NCBI GenBank assembly: GCA_020248665.1
Contig: JADCHE010000023.1
Location: forward strand, 1 to 64,000
Direction: 5' to 3'
Length of the DNA: 64,000 nt
From: Burkholderiales bacterium
GTDB lineage: Bacteria > Pseudomonadota > Gammaproteobacteria > Burkholderiales > Burkholderiaceae_E
The translations under genes were made by a program, and so were the position numbers. Shown here piece after piece: positions 38,463-48,262 of the stretch. The notes under the pieces were generated by a model. That model made no database searches, was not told the origin of the DNA, and worked only from the letters and a program-made list of their open reading frames with translations. Numbering within the stretch: the first letter of the stretch is position 1; every line of letters begins with the position of its first letter.

Positions 38463-39245
38463 ATGGCCGGTGGCGGCGGCTCCCGCGCCCCGCGTGCGAC
38501 CGCGGTCCTCGTGCACGGCCCCTGCGTCGGCCCGTGGATCTGGGACGAGCACCTCGTGCCCCGCCTCCAGGCGATCGGGCTGCGCTGCTTCGCGCCCGAC
38601 CTGCACGAGGCCTGGCCGCGCGCCGACTGGTCGACGGCGGTCGCGCGCGTGTCGATCGCCCGCTACACCGACCGGCTGCACTCGGCGCTCGCGCACGTGC
38701 GCGGCCCGAAGATCCTCATCGGCCACTCGCTCGGCGCGCGCGTCGTCGAGGCGCTCGTCGAGCGCGGGCTTCACGATGGCGTGGTGCTGATCTCGCCGAC
38801 GCCGCCCGAGGGGCTGGAGGCGCCGGCGCGCGTGCTCGCGGCACGCTGGCCGATGGCGTTCGCTCGGGCCCTGCTCGCGAGGCGGCCGCTGCTGCTGTTC
38901 GGCGAGCCCGGGCACATCGACCGGGAGCGCGTGCGCGCGCTGCTGCTCGATTCGCGGGCGCCCGATGCGCTGGTCGATCGGGTCGCGGCTTCGCTGCGCG
39001 ACGAGCCGTACCTCGCCTGCCTCGAATGGCTGCGCCCCCGCGCCGCGCCGCCACCGCGCGGCGTGCCGGTGCTCGTGCTGTCCGGCCGCGACGACCCGCT
39101 GGTGACGCCGGCCGCGCTGCGCCGCACGGCCGCCGCCTGGGACGCGGTCGCGCACGTGGTCCCTCGAGCCGGTCACTGCCCGATGCTCGGTGCGCCGGGG
39201 GCGACGCTCGCGCGGCACGTCGAGCGCTGGCTGCTCGATCCCTGA
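38463..39245 (+). CDS. alpha/beta hydrolase
   Basis: 260-residue cytoplasmic hydrolase. Oxyanion-hole region 'VLVHGPCVGPWIWDEH', nucleophile S89 in 'LIGHSLGARV', acid in 'LSGRDDPLVTP' and base in 'VPRAGHCPML' are all present. Co-directional with guanine deaminase, 12 bp apart. Substrate unknown. Confidence 0.88.
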   Translation: MAGGGGSRAPRATAVLVHGPCVGPWIWDEHLVPRLQAIGLRCFAPDLHEAWPRADWSTAVARVSIARYTDRLHSALAHVRGPKILIGHSLGARVVEALVERGLHDGVVLISPTPPEGLEAPARVLAARWPMAFARALLARRPLLLFGEPGHIDRERVRALLLDSRAPDALVDRVAASLRDEPYLACLEWLRPRAAPPPRGVPVLVLSGRDDPLVTPAALRRTAAAWDAVAHVVPRAGHCPMLGAPGATLARHVERWLLDP

Positions 39246-39267
39246 GCGCCGCTGCTATCCTCGTCCG

Positions 39268-40479
39268 ATGACCGCGCCCACCGTCACCCTCGCGGACGTC
39301 GAGGCCGCCGCGCGCCGGCTCGAGGGCCGCGTCGTGCGCACGCCGTGCCTGCACTCGCGCACGCTGTCCGCGATCGTCGGCTGCGAGGTGTGGCTCAAGT
39401 TCGAGAACCTGCAGTTCACCGCCTCGTTCAAGGAGCGCGGCGCGCTGAACCGGCTCGCTCAGCTCACCGACGCCGAGCGCGCGCGCGGCGTGCTCGCGGT
39501 CTCGGCCGGCAACCACGCGCAGGGCGTCGCGCTGCACGCGCAGCGCCTCGGCATCCCGGCGACGATCGTGATGCCGCGTTTCACGCCGTCGGTGAAGGTC
39601 GAGGCGACGCGCGCCTTCGGGCCTCGAATCGTGCTCGAGGGTGACACGCTCGAGGACGCGCGCGCGCACGGCCTTGCGCTCGCGCGCGACGAAGGGCTCG
39701 TCTTCGTCCACCCCTACGAAGACCCCGCGGTCATCGCCGGGCAGGGCACGATCGCACTCGAGATGCTCGACGAGGTGCCCGAGCTCGACACGCTGGTGAT
39801 CGCGGTCGGCGGCGGCGGGCTGGTCGCCGGCATCGCGGTCGCGGCGCACGGGCGCCGACCCGGCCTCGAGGTGATCGGCGTGCAGACCGAGCGCTATCCG
39901 GCGATGTACGACGCCTTCCACGGCACCGTCCACCCGCAGGGCACCGGTACCATCGCCGAGGGCATCGCGGTGGGCCTGCCGGGCGATATCAACGTGCGGC
40001 TCGCGCGCGAACTGGTCGCCGACGTCGTGCTGGTCACCGAGGGCGAGATCGAGCACGCGATCGTCGCGCTGCTCGAGATCGAGAAGACGGTCGCAGAGGG
40101 CGCCGGGGCCGCCGGGCTCGCCGCGCTCCTCACCGACCGCGCGCGCTTCGCCGGCCGGCGGGTCGGGCTGGTGCTCTGCGGCGGCAACATCGACCCGCTG
40201 CTGCTCGCCGCGATCGTGCGCCGCGAGATGGTCCGCAGCGGCCGGCTCGCGCGGCTGCGCATCGAGATCCGCGACCGGCCGGGCGCGCTCGCGGCGATCA
40301 CCACCGAACTCGCTCGCGCCGGTGCCAACATCGAGGAGATCCAGCACCAGCGGATCTTCGGCGCGATGTCGGCCGAGCGCGCGGCGGTCGAGGTGATCGT
40401 GCAGACGCGGGGGGAGGCGCACGTGGCGGAGATCCTGGCGGGGCTGGAGGTGGCGGGGTTGCCGGCAGTTCGGTTCTAG
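39268..40479 (+). CDS. threonine ammonia-lyase with C-terminal ACT-like domain
   Basis: 403-residue PLP enzyme deaminating threonine (and serine) to 2-oxobutyrate and ammonia. The PLP lysine is K55 in 'FTASFKERGAL'; the phosphate-binding 'VGGGGLVAG' is near residue 180. The first ~320 residues match the catabolic TdcB-type core, and a single ACT-like domain follows ('RIEIRDRPGALAAITTELAR', about 330-349), making it shorter than biosynthetic IlvA (two ACT-like units). The start is the first ATG, only 22 bp after the hydrolase stop. Confidence 0.92.
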   Translation: MTAPTVTLADVEAAARRLEGRVVRTPCLHSRTLSAIVGCEVWLKFENLQFTASFKERGALNRLAQLTDAERARGVLAVSAGNHAQGVALHAQRLGIPATIVMPRFTPSVKVEATRAFGPRIVLEGDTLEDARAHGLALARDEGLVFVHPYEDPAVIAGQGTIALEMLDEVPELDTLVIAVGGGGLVAGIAVAAHGRRPGLEVIGVQTERYPAMYDAFHGTVHPQGTGTIAEGIAVGLPGDINVRLARELVADVVLVTEGEIEHAIVALLEIEKTVAEGAGAAGLAALLTDRARFAGRRVGLVLCGGNIDPLLLAAIVRREMVRSGRLARLRIEIRDRPGALAAITTELARAGANIEEIQHQRIFGAMSAERAAVEVIVQTRGEAHVAEILAGLEVAGLPAVRF

Positions 40480-40700
40480 CGGCGGGTCGGTGGGTTCCTC
40501 TCTGCGGGTGGCGCGCGGCGCCGGTGCAGGCCCCCCCCCTGCACCGGGGCGACGGCCTCGCGCCCACCTTCGAGAGCGACGACGATCACGCCCCCTGACC
40601 GTACCGGTCCGACCGACCTCGACCGTCCCGCGCGACCCCGTGCCGCCTGCCCATCCCCCGCGCGTATGATCGGTCCACTTCCGGCCCACCCCACGCCGCC

Positions 40701-42113
40701 ATGAACCATCCCTACGCCACCTCCGCCGCGCTCAAGCGCCCGCTCCCCGATGCGCTCGCCGAGCGCCTGCGGGCCCGGTTCGGCGACCGCTTCAGCACCG
40801 CGCTCGCCGTGCGCGAGCACCACGGCCGCGACGAGTCGCCGTTCCCGGTCACGCCGCCCGACGCCGTCGTGTTCGCCGAGTCCACCGAGGACGTCGTCGA
40901 GGCCGTGCGCGCCTGCCGCGAGCACCGCTTCCCGATCATCCCGTTCGGCGCCGGCTCCTCGCTCGAGGGCCACCTGCTCGCGGTGCACGGCGGCCTGACG
41001 ATCGACGTCTCGCGGATGAACCGGGTGCTGACCGTCGCCCCCGAGGACCTGCTGTGCACCGTGCAGGCCGGCGTGACCCGCAAGCAGCTGAACGCCGAGA
41101 TCAAGGACACGGGCCTCTTCTTCCCGATCGATCCGGGCGCCGACGCGTCGCTCGGTGGGATGACCGCCACGCGGGCCTCCGGCACCAACGCCGTGCGCTA
41201 CGGCACGATGCGCGAGAACGTGCTCGGGCTGACCGTCGTCACCGCCGAGGGCAAGGTGGTGCGCACCGGCACGCGGGCGCGCAAGTCCTCGGCCGGCTAC
41301 GACCTCACGCGCCTGTTCGTCGGCTCCGAGGGCACGCTCGGGATCGTCACCGAGGTGACGGTCCGGATCTATCCGGTGCCCGAGGCGATGTCCGCCGCGG
41401 TCTGCCACTTCCCGTCGATGGCCGACGCGGTCGACACCGTGATCGAGACGATCCAACTCGGCGTGCCGGTGGCCCGCTGCGAGTTCGTCGACGAAGTGAT
41501 GGTGCGCGCGCTCAACGCGCACTCGAAGACCGCGCTGCCCGAGGCGCCGACGCTCTTCTTCGAGTTCCACGGCTCCGAGGCGTCGGCGCGCGAGCAGGCC
41601 GAGACCGTCCAGGAGGTCGCGCGCTCGCACGGCGGCAAGGACTTCGAGTGGGCGACGCAGCCCGAGGACCGCACGCGGCTCTGGAACGCGCGCCACAACG
41701 CCTACTTCGCGGCGCTGCAGATCCGGCCCGGCTGCCGCGCGGTGACCACCGACACCTGCGTGCCGATCAGCCGACTCGCCGAGTCGATCAACGGCGCGCG
41801 CCGCATCCTCGACCGCGCGCCGTGCCCGACCGCGATCGTCGGCCACGTCGGCGACGGCAACTTCCACGCGATCCTGCTGGTGAACCCCGACGACCCGGCC
41901 GAGATCGGGCTCGCCGAGTCGCTCAACGACGAGATCGTGCGGCTCGCGATCTCGATGGGTGGCACCTGCACCGGCGAGCACGGCATCGGGCTGCACAAGA
42001 TCGGCTACCTGGTCGAGGAGGCCGGCGACGACGCGATCGACCTGATGCGCCGGATCAAGCACGCGCTCGACCCGGACGGGCTGATGAACCCCGGCAAGAT
42101 CTTCCGCGCCTGA
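40701..42113 (+). CDS. FAD-linked D-2-hydroxyacid dehydrogenase (D-lactate/glycolate oxidase GlcD-like)
   Basis: 470-residue flavoprotein of the vanillyl-alcohol-oxidase fold. The PP-loop 'IIPFGAGSSLEGHLLA' (about residue 78) and 'IDPGADASLGGMTATRASG' bind FAD; 'GHVGDGNFHAI' and 'TGEHGIGLHKIGYL' (near the C-terminus) are the metal/substrate segments typical of D-lactate dehydrogenase (cytochrome) and GlcD. It stands alone (no GlcE/GlcF), favouring a D-LDH-type enzyme. It sits between threonine ammonia-lyase and the urease genes, 221 bp and 17 bp away. Glycolate or D-lactate are possible substrates. Confidence 0.9.
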   Translation: MNHPYATSAALKRPLPDALAERLRARFGDRFSTALAVREHHGRDESPFPVTPPDAVVFAESTEDVVEAVRACREHRFPIIPFGAGSSLEGHLLAVHGGLTIDVSRMNRVLTVAPEDLLCTVQAGVTRKQLNAEIKDTGLFFPIDPGADASLGGMTATRASGTNAVRYGTMRENVLGLTVVTAEGKVVRTGTRARKSSAGYDLTRLFVGSEGTLGIVTEVTVRIYPVPEAMSAAVCHFPSMADAVDTVIETIQLGVPVARCEFVDEVMVRALNAHSKTALPEAPTLFFEFHGSEASAREQAETVQEVARSHGGKDFEWATQPEDRTRLWNARHNAYFAALQIRPGCRAVTTDTCVPISRLAESINGARRILDRAPCPTAIVGHVGDGNFHAILLVNPDDPAEIGLAESLNDEIVRLAISMGGTCTGEHGIGLHKIGYLVEEAGDDAIDLMRRIKHALDPDGLMNPGKIFRA

Positions 42114-42130
42114 GCGCCCGGCGCAACCGG

Positions 42131-43009
42131 GTGGACGCCTCCGAGCTGCCGACCGGCTGGCGCGCGTCGCTCGCGCTGCGCTTTGCTCGGCGCGGCGACG
42201 CGACGCGGCTCGTGCACAACCGCCACGAGGGGCCGCTGCGGCTGATCCGCGCGCTGTCGCAGGACGACGGCCGCTGCCAGGCGGTGATCGTGCATCCGCC
42301 GGGCGGCCTCGTCGGCGGCGACCTGCTCGAGCTCGACGTCGTGCTCGACGAGGGCGCGCGCGTCGTCTGCACGACGCCCGGTGCGCAGAAGTGGTACCGC
42401 GCCCGCGCGTCGGGTGGCGCCGCGAGCGCACGCACGCGTGTCGGGCTCGGCGCGGGTGCCGCGCTCGAATGGCTGCCGCAGCCGGCGATCGTCTACGACG
42501 AGGCCCGGGTCGACCAGTCGATCGCCTTCGAGCTCGCCGCCGACGCGCGGATGATCGGCTGGGAATGCCTGGTGCTGGGCCGCGCCGCGATGGGCGAGCG
42601 CTTCGCGCGTGGCACGCTGCGCCAGTCGGTGTCGCTGTCGGTCGGCGGTGCGGCGCGTTGGGTCGAGCGCGCGGCGGCCGATGCGGGCGACCGGCTGTTC
42701 GTGTCGCCGCTCGGCTGGGGCGGACGCACCGTCGCGTGCAGCGTCTGGGCCGTCGCACCCGGCGAGGCGATCGGCGAGGCGCTGCGCGATGCCTGGCGCG
42801 AGGCGATCGACGCGGCGTGCGCGTCCGACGAGGGCCGGGCCGCGCGCCTCGACGGCGGCGCGACCGTGCCGACGCCGGGCTTGCTCGCGGCCCGCCTGCT
42901 CGCCGATGATTCGCAGGCCGCGATGCGCCTCGCGCAGGCGTTGTGGGCCCGGGCCCGTCCCGAGCTCCTAGGCGCCGCGAGCGCGCCCCCGCGGATCTGG
43001 GCCACCTGA
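42131..43009 (+). CDS. ureD: urease accessory protein UreD (UreH)
   Basis: 292 residues from a GTG at 42131; a scaffold for delivering nickel to apo-urease with UreF and UreG. Family landmarks: '[23 protein letters not shown]' region at the start, '[18 protein letters not shown]' (about residue 58), '[12 protein letters not shown]' (about 83) and '[18 protein letters not shown]'. First gene of the urease locus, 17 bp after the dehydrogenase and 29 bp before ureA. Confidence 0.94.
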   Translation: MDASELPTGWRASLALRFARRGDATRLVHNRHEGPLRLIRALSQDDGRCQAVIVHPPGGLVGGDLLELDVVLDEGARVVCTTPGAQKWYRARASGGAASARTRVGLGAGAALEWLPQPAIVYDEARVDQSIAFELAADARMIGWECLVLGRAAMGERFARGTLRQSVSLSVGGAARWVERAAADAGDRLFVSPLGWGGRTVACSVWAVAPGEAIGEALRDAWREAIDAACASDEGRAARLDGGATVPTPGLLAARLLADDSQAAMRLAQALWARARPELLGAASAPPRIWAT

Positions 43010-43038
43010 GGCCCGCCCCGCATCCACCGGACAACCAG

Positions 43039-43341
43039 ATGGACCTGTCGCCCCGAGAGAAGGACAAGCTGCTGATCTTCACCGCGGCGCTGCTCGCCGA
43101 ACGGCGTCGCGCGCGCGGCCTGAAGCTCAACTACCCCGAGGCGGTCGCGTACATCACCGCCGCCGTGCTCGAGGGCGCCCGCGACGGGCGCTCGGTCGCC
43201 GACCTGATGCACTACGGCACGACGCTGCTGACCCGCGACGACGTGATGGACGGCGTCGCGGAGATGATTCCGGACATCCAGGTCGAGGCGACCTTCCCGG
43301 ACGGCACCAAGCTGGTGACGGTCCACCACCCGGTCGGCTGA
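43039..43341 (+). CDS. ureA: urease gamma subunit
   Basis: 100 residues, the exact family length. It begins '[20 protein letters not shown]' and contains '[13 protein letters not shown]' and '[19 protein letters not shown]', with no unusual features. It structures the urease trimer with UreB and UreC. Normally ureB follows at once; here about 5 kb of eroded urea-importer genes lie in between. Confidence 0.96.
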   Translation: MDLSPREKDKLLIFTAALLAERRRARGLKLNYPEAVAYITAAVLEGARDGRSVADLMHYGTTLLTRDDVMDGVAEMIPDIQVEATFPDGTKLVTVHHPVG

Positions 43342-43386
43342 TCCTCCGGTCACGGGTTCTCGCGGTGCGCACGGCGCACAGCCCCG

Positions 43387-44423
43387 GTGCGCCGTGCCCG
43401 CGATCGCGATGTCACGGTTGTTGCCAAGACGCCGATCAAGGTCGGCGTGCCGCACGCGCTGTCGGGCACGATGGCGATCTCCGAGACCGCGCTGAAGAAC
43501 ACCGCGCTGATGGCCTTCGAGGAGATCAACAAGAAGGGGGGCGGGCTCGGCCGTCCGCTGGAGGCGGTGGTCGTCGACCCGGCGTCGAACTGGCCGCTGT
43601 TCGCCGAGAAGCCCTGCCAGCTGATCTCGCAGGACAGGTGTGCGGTGACCTTCGGCTGCTGGACCTCGGTGTCGCGCAAGTCGGTGCTGCCGGTCTACGA
43701 GGAGCTGAACGGGCTGCTGTTCTACCCGGTGCAGTACGAGGGCGAAGAGCTGACGAAGAACGTCTTCTACACCGGCGCGGCGCCCAACCAGCAGGCGATC
43801 CCGGCAGTCGAGTACCTGATGGGCAAGGGCGGCGGCAACGCCAAGCGCTGGGTGCTGCTCGGCACCGACTACGTCTATCCGCGCACGACCAACAAGATCC
43901 TGCGCGCGTTCCTGAAGTCGAAGGGCGTCGCCGACAAGGACATCGACGAGAGCGACACCCCGTTCGGCCTCAGCGACTACCAGACCATCGTCGCGAACAT
44001 CAAGAAGTTCGCCGCCGGCGGCCGCACCGCGGTGGTCTCGACGATCAACGCCGACTCGAACGTGCCGTTCCACAAGGAGCTGGGCAACGCCGGGCTGAAG
44101 GCGAAGGACGTGCCGGTGGTGGCCTTCTCGGTGGGTGAGGAGGCGCTGCGCGGCATCGACACCAAGCCGCTGGTCGGCCACCTCGCCGCGTGGAACTACT
44201 TCATGTCAAGGTCCGTCCGGCGATGTACGGCCAGACCTTCAAGGCGCCCTGCGGCTTCACGCTCACGATGGACAAGTCGAACCACCACCTGCACAAGCCG
44301 GTGATGATCGGCGAGGTCAAGGCCGACGGCCAGTTCAACGTGGTCTACAGGACCAAGGAGCCGATCCGGGCCAATCCGTGGTCGCCGTTCATTCCCGGCA
44401 ACGAGAGCAAGCAGAACGCCTGA
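43387..44423 (+). pseudogene. urtA: urtA remnant (urea ABC transporter binding protein), truncated, deleted and frameshifted
   Basis: The first frame (43387 to about 44206) gives a clear UrtA: 'VGVPHALSGTMAISETALKN', 'FGCWTSVSRKSVLPVYEEL', 'PVQYEGEE', 'YTGAAPNQQAIPAVEYLMG'. There is no signal peptide; the frame opens on a GTG only about 10 codons before the mature domain. After 'LVGHLAAWNYFMS' the sequence jumps, in another frame, to the C-terminal part ('VRPAMYGQTFKAPCGF', 'NHHLHKPVMIGEVKADGQ'), ending in a stop at 44421. About 60 residues between these points are missing. Three lesions make function very unlikely. Confidence 0.88.
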
Positions 44424-44546
44424 CGGGCCGCGCGCCCCCCGTCTTCCGGGTCTTCCCGGGGCAACGCAGCAGCGATTCGGGGGCGGCGATCACCGCCGCA
44501 CCCTCCCTCTTCTTCGTGGCGTCCGCTCCACGCTCCCGAAGCCACG

Positions 44547-45970
44547 ATGAACCTGATTGCACGGATGCGCGCCTGGCGCGCGGCGCTGGCCACGACGCTG
44601 CTCTGCACGCTGTCGGCCGCGGCGCTCGCCGGCGTCGACGCCGAGGCGCTGAAGAAGCTCGCATCCGACGACTTCGACGAGAAGGGCGCGGCGATCGAGG
44701 CGATCGCGGCGAACCCCGACGCCCGCACGCTGCCGGTGCTCAAGGCGCTCGCGGACGGACAGCTGCTGGTCGACGGGCAGGGCGGCGGCTGGATCAAGAC
44801 CGACACCGAGGGGCTCGACGCGCTGATCGGCAAGCCCGCGAAGCTCCCCGACCCGGCGCCCGACGAGGTGTCGATCAACAACATGCTGCGCGGCCAGATC
44901 GACGCCGCGCTGGCTGCGCTGAAGCTGTTCGCGCCCGAGCGCGACGTGCGCCCCGCCGCGGCCCGCTCGCTGCAGGGCGGCGAGGACGAGGCGCTGCGCG
45001 ACACGCTGAAGGGCGCGCACGACAAGGAAGGCGACGCCGACGTGCGGGAGGCGATCGCGCTCGCGCTCGCCGCGATCGACGTGAGGTCCGACGACCCGAA
45101 ACTGCGGCTCGACGCGGTGCGCACGCTCGCCTCGAGCGATCGCGCCGAGATGCGCACGCTGCTCGCCGCGATGGTCGAGCGGAAGGCCGACTGATCATGA
45201 TCGGCGCTTGCGCGACCTTCGCGACGCAGTCGGCGTTCCGCGCGCTGATGCCCGATGCGATCGCCTGGTATCCGGTGGTCGCGCTGCCGGTCGCTTTCGT
45301 CGTCGCCGCGACGGTCGGCATCGTCATCGAGCGCACCGTGATCCGATGGCTGTACGGCCGCCCGCTCGAGACGCTGCTCGCGACCTGGGGCGTGAGCCTG
45401 ATCCTGATCCAGTCGGTGCGCCAGATCTTCGGCCCGCAGAACGTCGAGATCGAGAACCCGCCGTGGATGTCGGGCGGGATCCAGTTCGGCTCGCTGGTGC
45501 TGCCCTACAACCGGATCGTCATCATCGGCTTCGCGCGCGCGGTGCTCGTGGCGGTCTCGCTGGTGCTGAACCGCACGAAGCTGGGCCTCTTCATGGGCGG
45601 CGTCACGCAGAACCGGCCGATGGCCTCCGCGGTCGGCGTGCCGACCGATCGCGTCGACATGATGGCCTTCGGGCTCGGCTCGGGCATCGCGGGTCTCGCC
45701 GGCGTCGCGCTCTCGCAGGTCGGCAACGTCGGCCCCGAGTTCGGCCAGTCGTACATCATCGACTCGTTCATCGTCGTCGTGCTCGGCGGCGTGGGGCAGC
45801 TGCTCGGCACGGTCGTCGCCGGCTTCGGGCTCGGCGTCGCCAACAAGCTGCTCGAGCCCTGGCTCGGTGCGGTCATCGCGAAGATCCTGATCCTCGCGCT
45901 GATCATCGCGTTCATCCAGAAGCGTCCGTCGGGGCTGTTCGCCCTGAAGGGCCGTGCCGCGGAAACCTGA
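44547..45970 (+). pseudogene. urtB: urtB remnant (urea ABC transporter permease), split by an internal deletion
   Basis: A first frame, 44547-45194 (215 codons), carries the signal-like start and the HEAT-like periplasmic domain of UrtB ('ASDDFDEKGAAIEAIAANPD', 'ALADGQLLVDGQGG') and stops after 'MVERKAD'. A second frame, from an ATG at 45197 to 45970 (257 codons), starts inside the permease at 'IMIGACATFATQ' and runs to the normal UrtB end ('IQKRPSGLFALKGR'). The first membrane helices and the 'VINMAHGE' motif between them are absent. Normal UrtB is one protein of over 500 residues. Confidence 0.87.
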
Positions 45971-45972
45971 CC

Positions 45973-46968
45973 ATGCTGACCGCACCCCGGCGCAGCCTGT
46001 TCACGCCCGGGTAATGGACGCTGCTCGTGCTCGCGTTCCTGTTCATCGGCGTCGCCGTGCCGCTCGCGCACGCGTGGCTGCCCGTCGACCACGCGCTGCG
46101 CCCGTCGACCTACGCGGTGACGCTGTCCGGCAAGTTCATGTGCTACGCGTGGGTCGCGATCGCGATGGACCTGATCTGGGGGTACACGGGCATCCTCAGC
46201 CTCGGCCAGTCGCTGTTCTTCGCGCTCGGCGGCTATGCGTTCGGCATGTATCTGATGCGCGGCATCGGCCGCGAGGGCCAGTACCACAGCGACCTGCCGG
46301 ACTTCATGGTGTTCCTCGACTGGAAGACGCTGCCCTGGCACTGGTGGAACAGCGACTCCTTCCTCTGGAGCGTGTTCCTCGTCGTCGCCGCGCCCGGTCT
46401 GCTCGCGTTCGTCTTCGGCTTCTTCGCGTTCCGCTCGCGGATCAAGGGCGTCTACTCCTCGATCATCACGCAGGCGCTCACCTTCGCGTTCATGCTGCTC
46501 TTCTTCCGCAACGAGACCGGGTTCGGCGGCAACAACGGCTTCACCGACTTCAAGACGATCCTCGGCTTCCGGATCACCGACCCGTCGACCAAGGCCTCGC
46601 TGCTGGCCGCGACCGCGGTCGCGCTGTTCGGGACCTTCGTGCTCGCGCGCTGGCTGGTCACGCGCAAGTTCGGTCGCGTGCTGCAGGCGATCCGCGATGC
46701 CGAGTCGCGCGCGCGCTTCTGCGGCTACGCCACGCTCGGCTGCAAGCTCGGCATCTGGACGCTCGCCGCGGTGATCAGCGGCGTGGCCGGCGCGCTCTAC
46801 GTGCCGCAGGTCGGCATCATCAACCCGAGCGAGATGTCGCCGGCGAACTCGATCGAGGTGGCGATCTGGACCGCGGTCGGCGGCCGCGGCACGCTGATCG
46901 GGCCGGTGATCGGCGCCTTGCTCGTCGATGCATCATCGGTCCGAACGGCGCCGGCAAGACGACGATGA
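45973..46968 (+). pseudogene. urtC: urtC remnant (urea ABC transporter permease), nonsense codon and lost C-terminus
   Basis: From the ATG at 45973 an in-frame TAA stands at codon 14 (46012-46014); the frame then continues as UrtC, with a possible GTG restart at 46027. 'GKFMCYAWVAIAMDLIWGY', 'ILSLGQSLFFALGGYAFG', 'KGVYSSIITQALTF' and 'NNGFTDFKTILGF' are clear family sequence. At about 46928, after 'GTLIGPVIGALLV', the last ~45 residues of UrtC are missing and the DNA passes straight into the middle of urtD in another frame, the UrtC frame ending in 'SSVRTAPARRR'. Confidence 0.87.
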
Positions 46969-47567
46969 TGGACGTCATCACCGGCAGGACGCGGCCCGAC
47001 GCTGGCCGAGTGTTCTTCGGCCAGACGATCGACCTCACGCGGCTGAACGAGTCGCAGATCGCGCAGGCCGGCATCGGCCGCAAGTTCCAGCGCCCGACGG
47101 TGTTCGAGACGATGACCGTCTTCGAGAACATGGAGCTCGCGCTGAAGACCGACAAGCGCGGCCTGGCGAGCCTGCGCGCCACGCTCGACTCCGGGCAGCT
47201 CGGCCGGATCGAGTCGATCCTCGAGCTGACCAACCTGCGCGGCGAGGTCGAGCGCGTCGCGGGCACGCTGTCGCACGGCCAGAAGCAGTGGCTCGAGATC
47301 GGCATGCTGCTGTCGCAGGAGCCGCGCGTGGTGCTGCTCGACGAGCCGGTCGCCGGCATGACCGGCGCCGAGACCGACAAGACCGCGGAGCTGTGCCTGC
47401 AGCTCGAGAAGAAGCACACGGTCGTCGTCGTCGAGCACGACATGGAGTTCGTCTCCAGGATCGCGCGCAAGGTGACGGTGCTGTGCGAGGGCAGCGTGCT
47501 CGCGGAGGGCGCGATGGAGACGGTGCGCAACGACCCGCGCGTGATCGAGGTCTACCTGGGACGGTGA
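46929..47567 (+). pseudogene. urtD: urtD remnant (urea ABC transporter ATPase) lacking its N-terminus and start
   Basis: The frame enters exactly at 'CIIGPNGAGKTTMMDVITG', i.e. at Walker A, so the first ~50 residues and the start codon of UrtD are gone, removed by the deletion that also took the end of urtC. The remainder is good: 'RKFQRPTVFETMTVFENMEL', signature 'LSHGQKQWLEI', Walker B 'VVLLDEPVAGM', 'VVVEHDMEFV' and the usual end 'VIEVYLGR'. It overlaps the urtE start (TGATG at 47565-47569). Confidence 0.85.
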
Positions 47568-48262
47568 TGCTTAGGATCGAGGGGCTCGACCAGTACCACG
47601 GCGGCAGCCGCACGCTGCGCGACGTGTCGATCGAGGCCGAGACCGGTGCGGTCACCGCGGTGCTCGGCCGCAACGGGATGGGCAAGACGACGCTGCCGAA
47701 GTGCCTGATGGGGCTGCTGCCGGTGAAGTCGGGCCGCATCGAGTTCGACGGCGCCGACATCACGTGCCTGAAGCCGCACCAGCGGGTGCAGCTACGCATC
47801 GCGCTGGCGCCGCAGGGCAGGGAAATCTTCCCACGGCTCACCGTCGAGGAGAACCTGCTGATCTCGATGGCGGCGACCGGGCAGAAGGAGCGCGCCGTGC
47901 CGGGCTGGGTCTACGAGACCTTCCCGATCCTGAAGCAGTTCGTCCGCCGGCGCGGCGGCGACCTCTCGGGCGGCCAGCCGCAGCCGCTGGCGATCGCGCG
48001 GGTGCTGGTCACCAGGCCGCGGCTGCTGATCCTCGACGAGCCGACCGAGGGCATCCAGCCGAACATCATCCAGGACATCGAGCGCGTGATCGCGGGGCTG
48101 GCCGCGCAGCGGACGATGGCGATCCTGCTGGTCGAGCAGTACTACGACTTCGCGCGCACGCTCTCCGACCGCTACGTCGTGCTGCAGCGGGGCGAGGTGC
48201 TGCAGTCGGGCGCCGGCGCGGACATGGACGCCGACGGCGTCCGGGGCTTGCTCGCGGTCTGA
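47567..48262 (+). CDS. urtE: UrtE, urea ABC transporter ATPase (probably impaired)
   Basis: 231-residue ATPase, full length, the only complete urt gene. '[15 protein letters not shown]', Walker A 'GRNGMGKTT', '[17 protein letters not shown]', Walker B '[13 protein letters not shown]' and '[10 protein letters not shown]' match UrtE. However, several positions constant in the family are replaced: the signature LSGGQQQQLAI reads '[11 protein letters not shown]', the leucine after Walker A reads proline ('TTLPKC'), and 'HQRVAAGIAYVPQGR' reads '[15 protein letters not shown]'. Two prolines in the signature helix should harm ATP hydrolysis, and its partner subunits are broken, so it is probably on its way to becoming a pseudogene. 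Confidence 0.85.
   Translation: MLRIEGLDQYHGGSRTLRDVSIEAETGAVTAVLGRNGMGKTTLPKCLMGLLPVKSGRIEFDGADITCLKPHQRVQLRIALAPQGREIFPRLTVEENLLISMAATGQKERAVPGWVYETFPILKQFVRRRGGDLSGGQPQPLAIARVLVTRPRLLILDEPTEGIQPNIIQDIERVIAGLAAQRTMAILLVEQYYDFARTLSDRYVVLQRGEVLQSGAGADMDADGVRGLLAV

Noticed and set aside
43387-48262. A new, reduced urea transporter made of shortened subunits
   Set aside because: The breaks fall inside essential helices and before Walker A, change frame, and include a nonsense codon, which fits decay better than redesign.
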